Positions 35,572 through 44,997 of a stretch of DNA of 64,000 bases are shown here, one piece after another. The notes below the pieces were generated by a model that saw only the letters and a program-made list of their open reading frames with translations, was not told the origin of the DNA and ran no database searches. This DNA comes from Gammaproteobacteria bacterium (GTDB lineage Bacteria > Pseudomonadota > Gammaproteobacteria > JASBUN01): NCBI GenBank assembly GCA_030147845.1, contig JASBUN010000026.1:31257-95256 (forward strand), given 5' to 3'. Made by a program: the position numbers and the translations under genes. Numbering within the stretch: position 1 is the first letter of the stretch; every line of letters begins with the position of its first letter.

Positions 35572-36342
35572 ATGAAGTGCTCACTCGCTACGACGCTAAT
35601 CGCACTCGTTCTCGCTGCGCTCACGCAGGCAGCCATGGCCGCGGATAACCGCGTCACATTGACCACCGGGGTCGATTACAGCACCGGAAAGTATGGCGGC
35701 ACCCAATCGACCGATATTACCTTCATACCGGTCATCGCAAAGTATGAAACCGGCCTATGGACATGGAAACTGTCGGTGCCCTATATCCGCATCACCGGCC
35801 CCGGCAACGTCGTCCCCAGCGTCGGACAAGTCGCATCGGGGAGCGGATCGCGTACCACCCAATCGGGTTTGGGCGATGTAGTCGCCTCGGCGTCCTACAC
35901 GGTCTATTCCAGCCTCGCTACACAGACTTTGATCGATTTGACCGGCAAGGTAAAATTCGCCACCGCGGACGAAACCAAAAACCTGGGCACCGGCAAGAAC
36001 GACTATGCCGCCCAGGTGGACATCTACAAGCTGGTGGGCAAATTCACGCCCTTCGGTACGGTCGGCTACAAGGTGCTCGGCAGCCCTGCCACCTATACGC
36101 TCAATAATGTCTGGTACGGCACACTTGGCGCCGCCTACAAGGTCTCAAAAACGACCACGAGTGGATTGATGCTCGATCTGCGCCAAAAATCTTCGCCGGC
36201 GGGCGCACCGCGCCGCGAGTTGACCGCGTTTGTTTCGCATAAGCTCAGCCACGATTGGCGGCTGCAAGGTTACGCCGTTAAAGGCTTTGCCGATGGTAGT
36301 CCGGACTGGGGCATCGGCGCGATGGTGTCGTACTCGTACTAG
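35572..36342 (+). CDS. Outer-membrane beta-barrel protein
   Basis: A 256-residue exported protein. It has a signal peptide (TTLIALVLAALTQAAMA, cleavage before ADN), then about twelve amphipathic strands (RVTLTTGVDYSTGKYGG, then DITFIPVIAKYETGLWTWKLSVPYIRI) and a C-terminal aromatic (MVSYSY), typical of barrels. The ATG at 35572 follows GAGAGG. It is the third gene of the DUF6502 operon, 72 bp after the PEIER-tailed protein. It may be the outer-membrane partner of those extended periplasmic proteins, which is inference. Confidence 0.72.
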   Translation: MKCSLATTLIALVLAALTQAAMAADNRVTLTTGVDYSTGKYGGTQSTDITFIPVIAKYETGLWTWKLSVPYIRITGPGNVVPSVGQVASGSGSRTTQSGLGDVVASASYTVYSSLATQTLIDLTGKVKFATADETKNLGTGKNDYAAQVDIYKLVGKFTPFGTVGYKVLGSPATYTLNNVWYGTLGAAYKVSKTTTSGLMLDLRQKSSPAGAPRRELTAFVSHKLSHDWRLQGYAVKGFADGSPDWGIGAMVSYSY

Positions 36343-36478
36343 CGCAGATGATCGCCTGCTGCCGGCTATGCAAAGCCCGCAGCAGGCGAAACTACAAGTA
36401 AGGCGGCAACGACACAGACGCGTTCGAAACCGTTTTCAGCGCAACCTACCCCGCTTTAGCGCTCGAATCTCGGCATTG

Positions 36479-37231
36479 TCAGCGCTTCTTCGATGAACTT
36501 GCGCCATGCGCGGCCGTCGCCGCGCCGGCAAGCAGCTCCTCGAGCTTATCGGCGCCGACGAAACCAACCACCATACGGCCGTCTTGCAATATCATGGTCG
36601 GTGTTGCGTTTACACCCAATTTCTTACCCAGCTCCTGATTGCGGTCGACCGGGTTGGCGCAGCTGCCGGGCTCGTTCGGCAACGTTCCCTTCAACATGTG
36701 GTCTTCCCACGCCTTGGCGCGATCGGGTGCGCACCAAATCGCGCGCGCTTTGGCGCTGGCATGCGGATGCAGACCGTCGATCGGATAAAGAAAAGTGTAC
36801 ACCGTGGTATTGGGCACCTTTTGCAACGCATGTTCCAATTGCTTGCAAAACGGACAGTCAGGATCCGAGAACACCGCCAGCACGCGCTTGCCGTCACCAT
36901 GCACCACCTTGATAGCGTCGGCCAGCGGCAGTTTGCTGAAGTCGACGCGCAGGATCTGGCGCAGGCGGCTCTCGGTTAAATTCCGGCGTGTTTTGGCGTC
37001 GATCAGGTTACCGACGAAAAGATAGTGCACGCCGCGATCGGTGTAGATGATTTGCTGGCCAAACGCAACTTCAAAAATGCCCGGCACCGGCGTCTTGGCC
37101 ACACTCACCGCCGGCACCTGCGGAAAGCGCTGCTGAAAGTTTTTCTTTACCTGATCCAAGTCGTTCGCCCAGCTCGGGCGGATCATCATTAACATCAGCG
37201 CTACCAACGCCAGCGTACGCCTGAAATTCAT
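36479..37231 (-). CDS. dsbC: DsbC-like periplasmic thioredoxin-fold isomerase
   Basis: A 250-residue exported protein: a signal peptide (ALVALMLMMIRPSWA), an N-terminal dimerisation region (residues about 25-85, VPGIFEVAFGQQIIYTDRGVHYLFVGNLID) and a thioredoxin domain whose active site is Cys126-Pro-Phe-Cys129 (FSDPDCPFCKQLE) with the cis-proline in NATPTMIL. E. coli DsbC has CGYC, so redox potential may differ. Cys at about 167 and 191 may form a structural disulfide. Likely role: shuffling of wrong disulfides in periplasmic proteins. Confidence 0.88.
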   Translation of the reverse strand: MNFRRTLALVALMLMMIRPSWANDLDQVKKNFQQRFPQVPAVSVAKTPVPGIFEVAFGQQIIYTDRGVHYLFVGNLIDAKTRRNLTESRLRQILRVDFSKLPLADAIKVVHGDGKRVLAVFSDPDCPFCKQLEHALQKVPNTTVYTFLYPIDGLHPHASAKARAIWCAPDRAKAWEDHMLKGTLPNEPGSCANPVDRNQELGKKLGVNATPTMILQDGRMVVGFVGADKLEELLAGAATAAHGASSSKKR

Positions 37232-37780
37232 AAAAGGGGTTCCCCAAAATTGGTCTAGTATGCGACATCCGCTACCCTACCTTGCGCGCATGCGGCTGAC
37301 AACCAAGGCGCGCGGAGCAATCCACTGCAGCGCTGCCCGAAAATGACCCGGAAGACTCATTTCCCGCGCCCAGACTACGCTTCTTAGCCGCCGCTCGGCT
37401 GATCAGCCTGCCGCACATCAAATGAATCGGCGGCACCGTAGAATTACCACCGCGCGGACCGCCATCGTGATCCGGCGAGCGCAGCGCGCATGGTGAGGCA
37501 GCTTGCATGTGTGCAGCATGAATCGAGCGGTGTCGGCTTTAGCCCCTCAAGCGTATTTGTTTCGGCGCCGTGGTTTGCCCCGAGCACGCGCGTGCCCCAT
37601 AATTGCGTCGACGCGGAGCGTTAGCCCCTACTCGAGCCACCGCCCGCTACTCGCCTGTCAACTACGCCGTCCACGCAGCCGACGGCCGGACCGGGAATCG
37701 CGAACATCAGCAAGGCCCCAAATCAACCCGCCGCGCCAAGCGGGCAATCCTCCGTCGAACCTGCCAACGCCACGCGGTCC
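37232..37780. other. Divergent interval, dsbC / kup
   Basis: 549 bp without a supported gene. The final 50 bp or so stay open in the kup frame and may be its true 5' end. The remainder shows no terminator or repeat that I can support. Confidence 0.4.
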
Positions 37781-39643
37781 ATGGCGGCCCTCGGCATCGG
37801 CGCCCTCGGCGTTGTCTACGGCGACATCGGCACCAGCCCATTATATGCGCTGCGCGCGTGCTTTTATGGCACCTATCCGATCAGCGCCAGTGCCGACAAC
37901 GTGCTCGGCGTGTTGTCGCTCATCTTCTGGTCGCTGGTTATCATCATTTCGATCAAATATCTGCTGTTCGTGATGCGCGCCGACAATCGCGGTGAAGGCG
38001 GAATACTGGCGTTGCTGGCGTTACTCGACCCGATGCGCACGCGCCACGGGCGCTCGCGAACGGTTTTAATCGTCGTTGGCGTGTTTGGTGCCGCGCTGCT
38101 ATACGGCGACGGCATGATTACGCCCGCCATCTCCGTGCTGAGCGCGATCGAAGGTTTGGGCGTGGCCGCGCCCGAACTGAAACCTTTGGTAATACCGCTG
38201 ACCATTGCCACGCTCATTGCGCTGTTCGTGCTGCAACGTCGCGGTACGGCCGATATTGGTTCATTGTTCGGGCCGATCATGCTGTTCTGGTTCGTGGTAT
38301 TGGCCGCAATGGGCATCGTCGGCATTGCCGGCAACCCCTCCGTGCTCGGCGCGGTCGCTCCGCAACACGCGATCGGCTTCCTGTTACGCAACGGTATGGT
38401 GGGCTATCTGGTGCTCGGCGGCGTATTCCTGGTCGTTACCGGCGGCGAAGCACTCTATGCCGACATGGGCCATTTCGGCAGCGGTCCGATCCGCCTCGGT
38501 TGGTTTGGCGTGGTGCTACCGGCCTTGCTGCTCAACTATTTTGGACAAGGCGCGGTTATCCTCGCGCATCCGGACGAGGCACTGCATCCGTTTTACAACT
38601 TGGTGCCGGCATGGGGCATTTATCCCATGATCGCGTTGGCCACCGCGGTCACGGTGATTGCGTCGCAGGCGGTCATTTCCGGCGCCTTCTCGCTCACCCG
38701 TCAAGCGGTACAACTCGGTTACAGTCCACCGCTGAAGATCATCCAAACTTCCTCGGAAGAAATTGGCCAAATTTATATCCCGACGGTCAACTGGGCCTTG
38801 ATGGTGGCGACCATCGCGCTGGTTCTCGGTTTCGAGTCGTCCACTAACCTCACCGCCGCCTATGGCATGGCGGTCAGCACCACCATGGTCATCACGACTG
38901 CGCTCGCATTTCTGGTCATGCTCAAGCGCTGGCACTGGAATCCGGTACTGGCGATTGCGGTCGCGTCGAGTTTTCTAGTCGTCGATCTCGCTTTTTTCGG
39001 CGCCAATTTGTTCAAGGTTGCCGAAGGCGGGTGGCTGCCATTGTTGGTCGCGTTGCTGGCCTTGACCGTCATGCTTACGTGGCGGCGCGGTCGTGAATTG
39101 CTCATGGAGCGTATACAGGACCGCTCGACACCGATCGACTTGATCATCAATGACGTCGGCGGCGAAAACGGCATCGCGCGAGTCGGCGGCACCGCGGTGT
39201 TTCTGACTCGCCCCAATCCCGGCACACCGGGCGCCCTCCTGCACCATTTAAAACTCAATCAAGTGCTGCACGAAAACGTGCTCATCATGAGCGTGATCAC
39301 CAGAGACGTACCGCATGTACCGACCGCCGAACGATTGGAAGTCGATAAACTGGGCGGTGGTTTCTACCGTGTGCGGGTGTACTACGGTTTCATGCAAACG
39401 CCCAATATCCCGGTCGTCATCCGCATGTGCGGCGAGATGAAACTTATTGAGGGCATCGACCCCGAACGCACCGCCTATTATCTGGGCCACGCGACACTCA
39501 TTCCGGTCGAGCGCAACGGCGGCATGTACATGTGGCGCAAACGCATCTACGCCTTCATGGCTCGCAATGCGTTGCCACCCAGCGCTTTTTATCAGTTACC
39601 GCCCGGACGCGCGATGGAGCTGGGTATACAGATCGAGTTCTGA
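37781..39643 (+). CDS. kup: Low-affinity potassium transporter Kup
   Basis: A 620-residue KUP/HAK permease. The family hallmark GVVYGDIGTSPLYAL opens the protein, followed by about twelve helices and a 170-residue cytosolic C-terminal domain (from about 450; VGGTAVFLTRPNPGTPGALLHHLKLNQVLHENVLI). It imports potassium with protons. The ATG at 37781 leaves only nine residues before GVVYGD, shorter than usual. The frame stays open upstream for a Pro/Ser/Gln-rich stretch, so a non-ATG start within the previous 60 bp is quite possible. Confidence 0.94.
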   Translation: MAALGIGALGVVYGDIGTSPLYALRACFYGTYPISASADNVLGVLSLIFWSLVIIISIKYLLFVMRADNRGEGGILALLALLDPMRTRHGRSRTVLIVVGVFGAALLYGDGMITPAISVLSAIEGLGVAAPELKPLVIPLTIATLIALFVLQRRGTADIGSLFGPIMLFWFVVLAAMGIVGIAGNPSVLGAVAPQHAIGFLLRNGMVGYLVLGGVFLVVTGGEALYADMGHFGSGPIRLGWFGVVLPALLLNYFGQGAVILAHPDEALHPFYNLVPAWGIYPMIALATAVTVIASQAVISGAFSLTRQAVQLGYSPPLKIIQTSSEEIGQIYIPTVNWALMVATIALVLGFESSTNLTAAYGMAVSTTMVITTALAFLVMLKRWHWNPVLAIAVASSFLVVDLAFFGANLFKVAEGGWLPLLVALLALTVMLTWRRGRELLMERIQDRSTPIDLIINDVGGENGIARVGGTAVFLTRPNPGTPGALLHHLKLNQVLHENVLIMSVITRDVPHVPTAERLEVDKLGGGFYRVRVYYGFMQTPNIPVVIRMCGEMKLIEGIDPERTAYYLGHATLIPVERNGGMYMWRKRIYAFMARNALPPSAFYQLPPGRAMELGIQIEF

Positions 39644-39950
39644 TGCCTCCCGCGTTGCGCGTCTGCGCGCTGTCCGCCACGCCGGCTTTACCACTACGTA
39701 ATTGCGGTTCGAGCACTGCCGTAGTCCTTGGCAGCGGTCTATCCAACTGGGTAAATGCACCGACAACCACCACCACCGGCGGCCGCCCGGCTACGATCGC
39801 CGTCCGGCTTCACCGGTAAAATTTACTATTATACTTAGTGTTAGATCACTAATGCAGGCTGTCGGCGGGGTTACTCGCCAGCTTAAGGCTTGGCATATGC
39901 TTTGCAGTGGACTATCACAATCATTAAGTAAGGCTGCATAGGAGCATGCA
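39644..39950. promoter_or_regulatory. Promoter-operator region of the ferritin-like gene
   Basis: 307 bp without a gene. TTAGTG-TTAGAT-CACTAA at 39835-39852 is a dyad with 6-bp arms, overlapping the end of an AT-rich -10-like TATTATACT at 39827-39835. The layout suits a TetR-type repressor blocking polymerase, which is inference. Confidence 0.45.
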
Positions 39951-40793
39951 ATGGCTATGGTCACGTCTAAACACCAACGCAAGCAGGGTAGCAATTGGTC
40001 GGTCGACGATATCGACTTCGAGGGCATCGAGCATTCCGCCGTAGCTCGCGACCAGGATCTGATGTATTTGTTAGCGGCTGCGTCGTTCGTCGAAATCAGC
40101 TCCGATCTGTATACGCACAATCTGGTGCAATATTTCCACGGTGACCGTGAAATCGAAGACTGGCTGCTCAACACCTGGGAACCGGAAGAGCTGCAACACG
40201 GCGCCGCGCTTCGTCGTTATGTCACCCGCGCCTGGCCGACGTTCGACTGGGATAGTGCCTATCGCGATTTTTATGACGACTATTCGCGCTTTTGCGGCAT
40301 CGAACAATTGGGTCCCACGCGAGCGCTGGAGTTAGCCGCCCGCTGCGTGGTCGAGACCGGCACCGCATCGATGTACACGCTGCTTGGACAACTGACTGAC
40401 GAACCCGTACTGCAGCAGCTTACCGAACATATTCGACGCGATGAAATTCGGCATTACAGCCATTTTTATCGGTATTTTGTCCGCTATCAAATGACGCGGC
40501 CGGCCACGCGCCTGGCCGTATTGCGGACGCTGTGGGCACGCATCAATGAAGTCGATGGCGAAGATGCGTATTACGCCTTCAAACACGTATTCCAGTACGC
40601 TGCGCCGGAACAAACATTCGACGAACGCAGCTACCGCGCCTTTCGCCAACGCCTGCTTGGCCGCGCCCGCGAACTGTACCCGGTGCACATGGCCAGCAAG
40701 ATGCTGCTCAAACCGCTGGCGCTCGGTCCACGCGTGCAGCGCACCGCGCTGCCGCTGGTGGTGGCTGGCGCACGTTTGCTGATGCGGCACTAA
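39951..40793 (+). CDS. Ferritin-like diiron protein (acyl-ACP desaturase-like)
   Basis: A 280-residue soluble protein with a di-iron four-helix pattern: Glu48 in the first helix, ExxH at 80-83 (EPEELQHG), Glu135, and ExxH at 165-168 (RDEIRHYSH), the ligand set of the acyl-ACP desaturase/ferritin-like class. The WEPEELQHG segment resembles that of plant-type acyl-ACP desaturases. It could oxidise a lipid or another carrier-bound substrate; no ferredoxin or carrier gene is adjacent. The start follows AGGAG. The TTAGTG dyad lies about 100 bp upstream. Confidence 0.75.
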   Translation: MAMVTSKHQRKQGSNWSVDDIDFEGIEHSAVARDQDLMYLLAAASFVEISSDLYTHNLVQYFHGDREIEDWLLNTWEPEELQHGAALRRYVTRAWPTFDWDSAYRDFYDDYSRFCGIEQLGPTRALELAARCVVETGTASMYTLLGQLTDEPVLQQLTEHIRRDEIRHYSHFYRYFVRYQMTRPATRLAVLRTLWARINEVDGEDAYYAFKHVFQYAAPEQTFDERSYRAFRQRLLGRARELYPVHMASKMLLKPLALGPRVQRTALPLVVAGARLLMRH

Positions 40794-41115
40794 GTCGGGC
40801 CGGCGACACTCGTCTCGGTGTTCAGCGACCGCGGTCGAGTCCCGATTGGTAGCAAGCAATTTGGGTGGCGTTATGCCCCGCCGTCCAACCAGGAATGCAT
40901 CTAGCCACTAAACGTCGGACCAATCCAAATGGCAAGACGGCGCGGATCATAGTACCGAAATCCACACCATGTTGCTAAACGCTGACGCAAGCTACAAGCC
41001 ATGTTTGCAAACGGTCAACTTCAGCGCTGTGTTCGATGCCGTGAACGAGCTAAACAGCGCCTTCGATTGCACGTATACGCGTATTGCCGGAAGGCGAACG
41101 ATGCCCAACGGCTCA
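40794..41115. other. Convergent gene-free interval
   Basis: 322 bp between the ends of the ferritin-like gene and the PerM-type gene. I see no gene, clear terminator or repeat. Confidence 0.4.
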
Positions 41116-42189
41116 TCAAAGTGCCCGGTGTCGCTCGCCCAGCACCTCCACACGATCTCCCAACGCGTCTTCCACGTACAGCGTCTGGATTAACACAATA
41201 ACCGTTACGGCCAACGGCGTAGCAACGAGAATACCGAACAGCCCGAACAGCGCGCCCATCAGCAGTTGGGCGCCGAGCAAAGCCGCCGGCGGTAGGGAAA
41301 CCGCGCGCTTCTGGATCAGTGGCGTAATCAGATTACCCTCAACGAACTGAACTCCAGTGTAGATGCCCAGCACATAAACCGCATGCATGGGACTTTCTAG
41401 CAGACCGATCAGAACCGCTGGGATCGCCGAGACCACCGGACCAATGAAGGGCACAAAGGACAGGATGCCGGCGATCAGGCCCAGCGCCAGCACCAGCGGC
41501 ATGCCGATGACCCATAACGCCAGCGCGGTTAACATACCTACCACGGCCATAGCCGACATGCGTCCGATCAACCACCAGCGCAACGCATGTCCCAGATGGT
41601 GGAGCACTTCACGACCGCGCGCGCGTTTGGCGCTAGGCAGCAAACGCAGCACATTGTGCACGTACAAGTACGGGCTGATCGCCAGGTAGAATCCCACCAG
41701 CAGGATGAATACCACATTGGCGATAACTCCCAGCGCTGTGGAGAATACGCCTGAAATTTGTCCCAGCAGGCTCGCTCTGGAGGACAGCCAGCCGCTAGCG
41801 ACGGGGGGCATGTGTTGCAGCAGAACCCGGCCCCAGGGCTGCCCCTCGAGCATCGCCTGGATCCGGGCGATTGCTTGGGGTACGCGCTGACTGAGTTGGG
41901 AAATCTGGTCGCTGACCCGCGCTCCGACTATTTCGCCGAATCCCACCAACAGACCCACCGCCAGGACCACGATGAACGCGAGTGCCCAGGGCCTCGGCAG
42001 CGCCACGAGATTCATCAATAGCCGCGTCAGAGCATCCAACCACAAGCCGAACAAGGTAGCAGCGAACAGCACGAGCAATACCTGCGACACCCGCCAGGAT
42101 AATACCAGCCCTATCACTAGCGCCGCTGCCACAGCGGCTGCAATCAGGACCTCGCGCAGATAAGTGCTGGATGGACCGGTTTCAGCCAT
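41116..42189 (-). CDS. AI-2E/PerM family membrane protein
   Basis: A 357-residue protein with seven or eight helices of the PF01594 family. Signatures are a pair of N-terminal helices, an amphipathic region (QISQLSQRVPQAIARIQAML), and the conserved GILSFVPFIGPVVSAIPAVLIGLLE, EGNLITPLIQKRAVSLPPA and LLGAQLLMGALFGLFGILVATPLA blocks. Members export autoinducer-2 or act as sodium/proton antiporters; most are unassigned. The ATG at 42189 starts just before helix 1. A heptanucleotide tandem repeat lies 28 bp upstream. Confidence 0.87.
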   Translation of the reverse strand: MAETGPSSTYLREVLIAAAVAAALVIGLVLSWRVSQVLLVLFAATLFGLWLDALTRLLMNLVALPRPWALAFIVVLAVGLLVGFGEIVGARVSDQISQLSQRVPQAIARIQAMLEGQPWGRVLLQHMPPVASGWLSSRASLLGQISGVFSTALGVIANVVFILLVGFYLAISPYLYVHNVLRLLPSAKRARGREVLHHLGHALRWWLIGRMSAMAVVGMLTALALWVIGMPLVLALGLIAGILSFVPFIGPVVSAIPAVLIGLLESPMHAVYVLGIYTGVQFVEGNLITPLIQKRAVSLPPAALLGAQLLMGALFGLFGILVATPLAVTVIVLIQTLYVEDALGDRVEVLGERHRAL

Positions 42190-42216
42190 GGCAAAACACT
42201 CCCAAAAATTAAGCCC

Positions 42217-42244
42217 ACGCGAAACGCGAAACGCGAAACGCGAA
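42217..42244. repeat. Heptanucleotide tandem repeat (ACGCGAA)x4
   Basis: Four perfect copies of the 7-bp unit end 28 bp before the PerM-type start codon on the minus strand, where the unit reads TTCGCGT. Its place between promoter and ribosome site could let copy-number change affect expression. Confidence 0.8.
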
Positions 42245-42886
42245 ACACAAGATGCCCGATGAAAGCTTCCGGAGTAGAACGAAGAACAGTTACCCGCTTC
42301 CGCGCTAATCAACGAAATAACGCCCAACGGGTGGCCCGCCAAAACCCGTTATCTCACGCTCTTTACACCATCGTTGTCGCAAATCAGCCGGCTCCGTTTC
42401 CTGTTAGACAGCCGATCCCTACCACGGGCCTGTTCCGGACGGCGCGCAACCGATGACGTGTGGAGCGTCAATCGAAACAGACAACCCAAATGATCCTGCC
42501 GTGCGGATTGTTCCTGCCAGCTGCATCCGTACGACGCACAGCCCAGTGTGACTTCAATACAGGCGACATTTTTGACCGCACCACCACCTTTCCGGCAGAT
42601 CCCGCTGTCTATGTTGAACACGCGCTTGAGATACTATGTTCAAATCATTGAGGCTCGGCGAGCACGAAGTGGCGAACCCGCATTCCGTGGGCAAGTCAAA
42701 GCAGATTTTCCGCCGCCAGGAGCCATTGATTAATCCGCTGAAGCGGAGTTGGAAAGCGACTCAAGATGCTCATTTACTTGGTATAAATAAACCGCGCTTG
42801 TTCGCCCCTTTTCGCCTTGCCAGCCTGCCCTTGATCGAGTCTCGACTCCGACGCTAGTACAACAGCCCGAGTGCTGACACCTGCAG
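42245..42886. other. Gene-free interval with dispersed repeat
   Basis: About 640 bp between the PerM-type and radical SAM genes. Apart from the dispersed repeat copy beginning at 42727, I find nothing supported. Confidence 0.4.
42727..42836. repeat. MITE-like dispersed repeat, copy 3 (decayed)
   Basis: The first 20 bases, TGATTAATCCGCTGAAGCGG, are identical to 45-64. The interior (GTTGGAAA, CTCAAGATGCTCATTTACTT, then TTTTCGCCTTG) parallels the element at 1895-2042. No matching right-hand inverted repeat is visible, so this copy is probably truncated. It lies downstream of the radical SAM gene. Confidence 0.7.
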
Positions 42887-43966
42887 CTAAAACAAATCCA
42901 TCTGCGCCCCGACGGAAGGGCGGCGGAAAGCGTCGGTGTCCAACGCCTGTGCGCCGGCGCGGACGAGCCCTAGTCGACGGCAGGCGATTTGGAAACGCTT
43001 GGCAATCAGATCGGCCACCGCGCCCTGACCACGCATGCGTGTGCCGAATTGCGCCTGGTAGTCGCGGCCGCCACGCGTATCGCGGATACGCGCGATAATA
43101 CGCGCGGCTTTGAGTGGATAATGCGTCTGCAGCCATTCGTAAAACAAATCACGCACCTCCAGCGGCAGCCGCAACAACACATAGGCGACGGCATTCGCGC
43201 CGGCTTCGGCCGCGGCGTCGAGCACCGTTTCCAGTTCAGCGTCGTTGAGCATGGGAATGACCGGCGCAATCAAGACGCTCACCGGAATACCGGCTTCACG
43301 TAAACGACGCACCGTTTGCAACCGACGCTGCGGCGCGGCCGCACGCGGTTCCATACGCCGCGCCAAATCACGATCGAGGGTGGTCACGGAAATAGCGACC
43401 TCGGCCAAACGGCGTGACGCCATCTCGGCTAACAGATCGAGATCGCGCTCCACCAATGCGGATTTGGTGACGATGCTGACCGGATGATTGCACTCCTCGA
43501 GCACCTCGAGTAACTGGCGCGTTACGCGCCATTCGCGCTCGATCGGTTGATAGGGATCGGTATTGGTGCCAAACGCTATCGTTTGACAGCGATAGCCGGG
43601 GCGGGACAATTCTTCGCGCAGCAGGCGTGTGGCGTCGGCTTTGACCAGCAAACGGCTCTCGAAGTCGAGTCCCGGCGACAAGCCCAGATAGGCGTGCGTC
43701 GGGCGCGCGAAGCAGTACACGCAGCCATGTTCGCAACCGCGGTATGGATTGATCGACTGCGTGAACGGCACGTCCGGCGATTGGTTGCGGGCAATCACCG
43801 AGCGGCTGGCATCCACGCTTATGGTCGTCCGCAGCGGCGTGATGTCCTCCTCCGCTGACCAGCCGTCATCGACTGCTTCATGTTGCGCATGGTCATAACG
43901 GCAACCCGGGTTGCTGATCGCGCCGCGGCCTTTATGGGCTGAAATTTGGGGGTGTTTTACCGGCAT
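42887..43966 (-). CDS. PA0069-type radical SAM protein
   Basis: A 359-residue radical S-adenosylmethionine protein. The iron-sulfur cysteines are Cys78, Cys82 and Cys85 in RGCEHGCVYC, a CxxxCxxC motif; downstream AFGTNTDPYQPIE and ISVTTLDRDLARRMEPRAAAPQRRL match the PA0069/SplB-related group. Cluster-dependent chemistry is certain by motif, but the substrate is unknown; relation to spore-photoproduct lyase suggests nucleic acid as one option. It stands alone. Confidence 0.88.
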   Translation of the reverse strand: MPVKHPQISAHKGRGAISNPGCRYDHAQHEAVDDGWSAEEDITPLRTTISVDASRSVIARNQSPDVPFTQSINPYRGCEHGCVYCFARPTHAYLGLSPGLDFESRLLVKADATRLLREELSRPGYRCQTIAFGTNTDPYQPIEREWRVTRQLLEVLEECNHPVSIVTKSALVERDLDLLAEMASRRLAEVAISVTTLDRDLARRMEPRAAAPQRRLQTVRRLREAGIPVSVLIAPVIPMLNDAELETVLDAAAEAGANAVAYVLLRLPLEVRDLFYEWLQTHYPLKAARIIARIRDTRGGRDYQAQFGTRMRGQGAVADLIAKRFQIACRRLGLVRAGAQALDTDAFRRPSVGAQMDLF

Positions 43967-44139
43967 AGCGATGCCTCATACGCACATGTCGATATGCAAG
44001 CACAGCACGGTGCAAGCGGCAAGCGCCAATCGTCACCGATAACTACTCATTCTGTGTAAGGGTGGTTCGGAAAAAGTCATTGGCGGCGTCGCCGGGGTCG
44101 GTGCCGCTATCGACGCCAGGCGCTTGACCGCAGCGGCGC

Positions 44140-44922
44140 TCAGGATGCGGTTGCGGCAGGCGGTAACCGTTCGGCGAAGCCGAGCCGCTCGGAAAGCTGG
44201 CGCGCCGCTTCCATCACCAGCGGCACCCATTCCGCGCGCCGCCGTTCAATGGGCGAAGACACCGATAAACCGGCGACGACATGGCCCGACGCGTCACGCA
44301 CCAACACACCAATGCAGCCGACGCCCAGTTCCGCCTCTTCATCGTCGAGGGAGTAACCGCGCGCCAAATCACGTTGCGCCGAGGCGACCAAATGATCGAC
44401 ATCGGTCATGGTGTTAGGCGTATACACCGGCAGTCGGGTACGCTCGGCATAACTGCGGCAGCCCGCCTCGCCCTCCTCGGCCAACATGAGCTTACCGACG
44501 GCGGTGACATGCAACGGCGCACGGCTGCCAACCACCTGCTCGACGCGCATCATGCGATTGCTCTTGGCGCGCTCGACATACACCACTTCATCGTCCTCGC
44601 GCACGATGAGATTGACCGTTTCGCCGACCTTATCGCGCAGCCCCTCCATGACGCGTCGCGCTTCGTCGCGCAGGTCGATACGGGCGCGTACGCGCCCGGC
44701 CAGCTGCAGCAACTTGACGCCGAGCCGGTAACCGCCGGACGGATCCCGGCCGATCCACTCGTGCGTTTCCATGGAAGCCAAAATGCGGAACGCCGTGGAA
44801 GGATGTAGACCGGTATCGGCGGACAGAAACTTGAGGCTCACCGGCTCGTCATACTGTGCAATAGCGTCGATTAGCGACGCCATCCGGTCGATGACTTGAA
44901 TAGCTGAAGTTTTGGTTGCCAT
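44140..44922 (-). CDS. IclR-family transcription regulator
   Basis: A 260-residue regulator: an N-terminal winged helix-turn-helix (residues about 8-70, VIDRMASLIDAIAQYDEPVSLKFLSADTGLHPSTAFRILASME) and a C-terminal ligand-binding IclR domain (about 85-250, with ADEDDEVVYVER-like and GVLVRDASGHVVAGLSVS segments). It diverges from the phosphoketolase-like operon. Two ATTTCACA-N20-TGTGAAAT dyads lie between them; the proximal one overlaps its own ribosome site, indicating autoregulation. Its ligand is likely the operon's substrate or a metabolite of it. Confidence 0.92.
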   Translation of the reverse strand: MATKTSAIQVIDRMASLIDAIAQYDEPVSLKFLSADTGLHPSTAFRILASMETHEWIGRDPSGGYRLGVKLLQLAGRVRARIDLRDEARRVMEGLRDKVGETVNLIVREDDEVVYVERAKSNRMMRVEQVVGSRAPLHVTAVGKLMLAEEGEAGCRSYAERTRLPVYTPNTMTDVDHLVASAQRDLARGYSLDDEEAELGVGCIGVLVRDASGHVVAGLSVSSPIERRRAEWVPLVMEAARQLSERLGFAERLPPAATAS

Positions 44923-44923
44923 A

Positions 44924-44959
44924 ATTTCACATGGTAAAAACGATTATGTATTGTGAAAT
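44924..44959. promoter_or_regulatory. IclR-type dyad, proximal copy
   Basis: ATTTCACA (44924-44931) and TGTGAAAT (44952-44959) form an inverted repeat with a 20-bp spacer. It covers the iclR leader up to one base from its ATG, so binding should block iclR expression. Confidence 0.65.
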
Positions 44960-44997
44960 ATTACACTATGCGCTAAGGTATGCGCTACTGTAATCGT

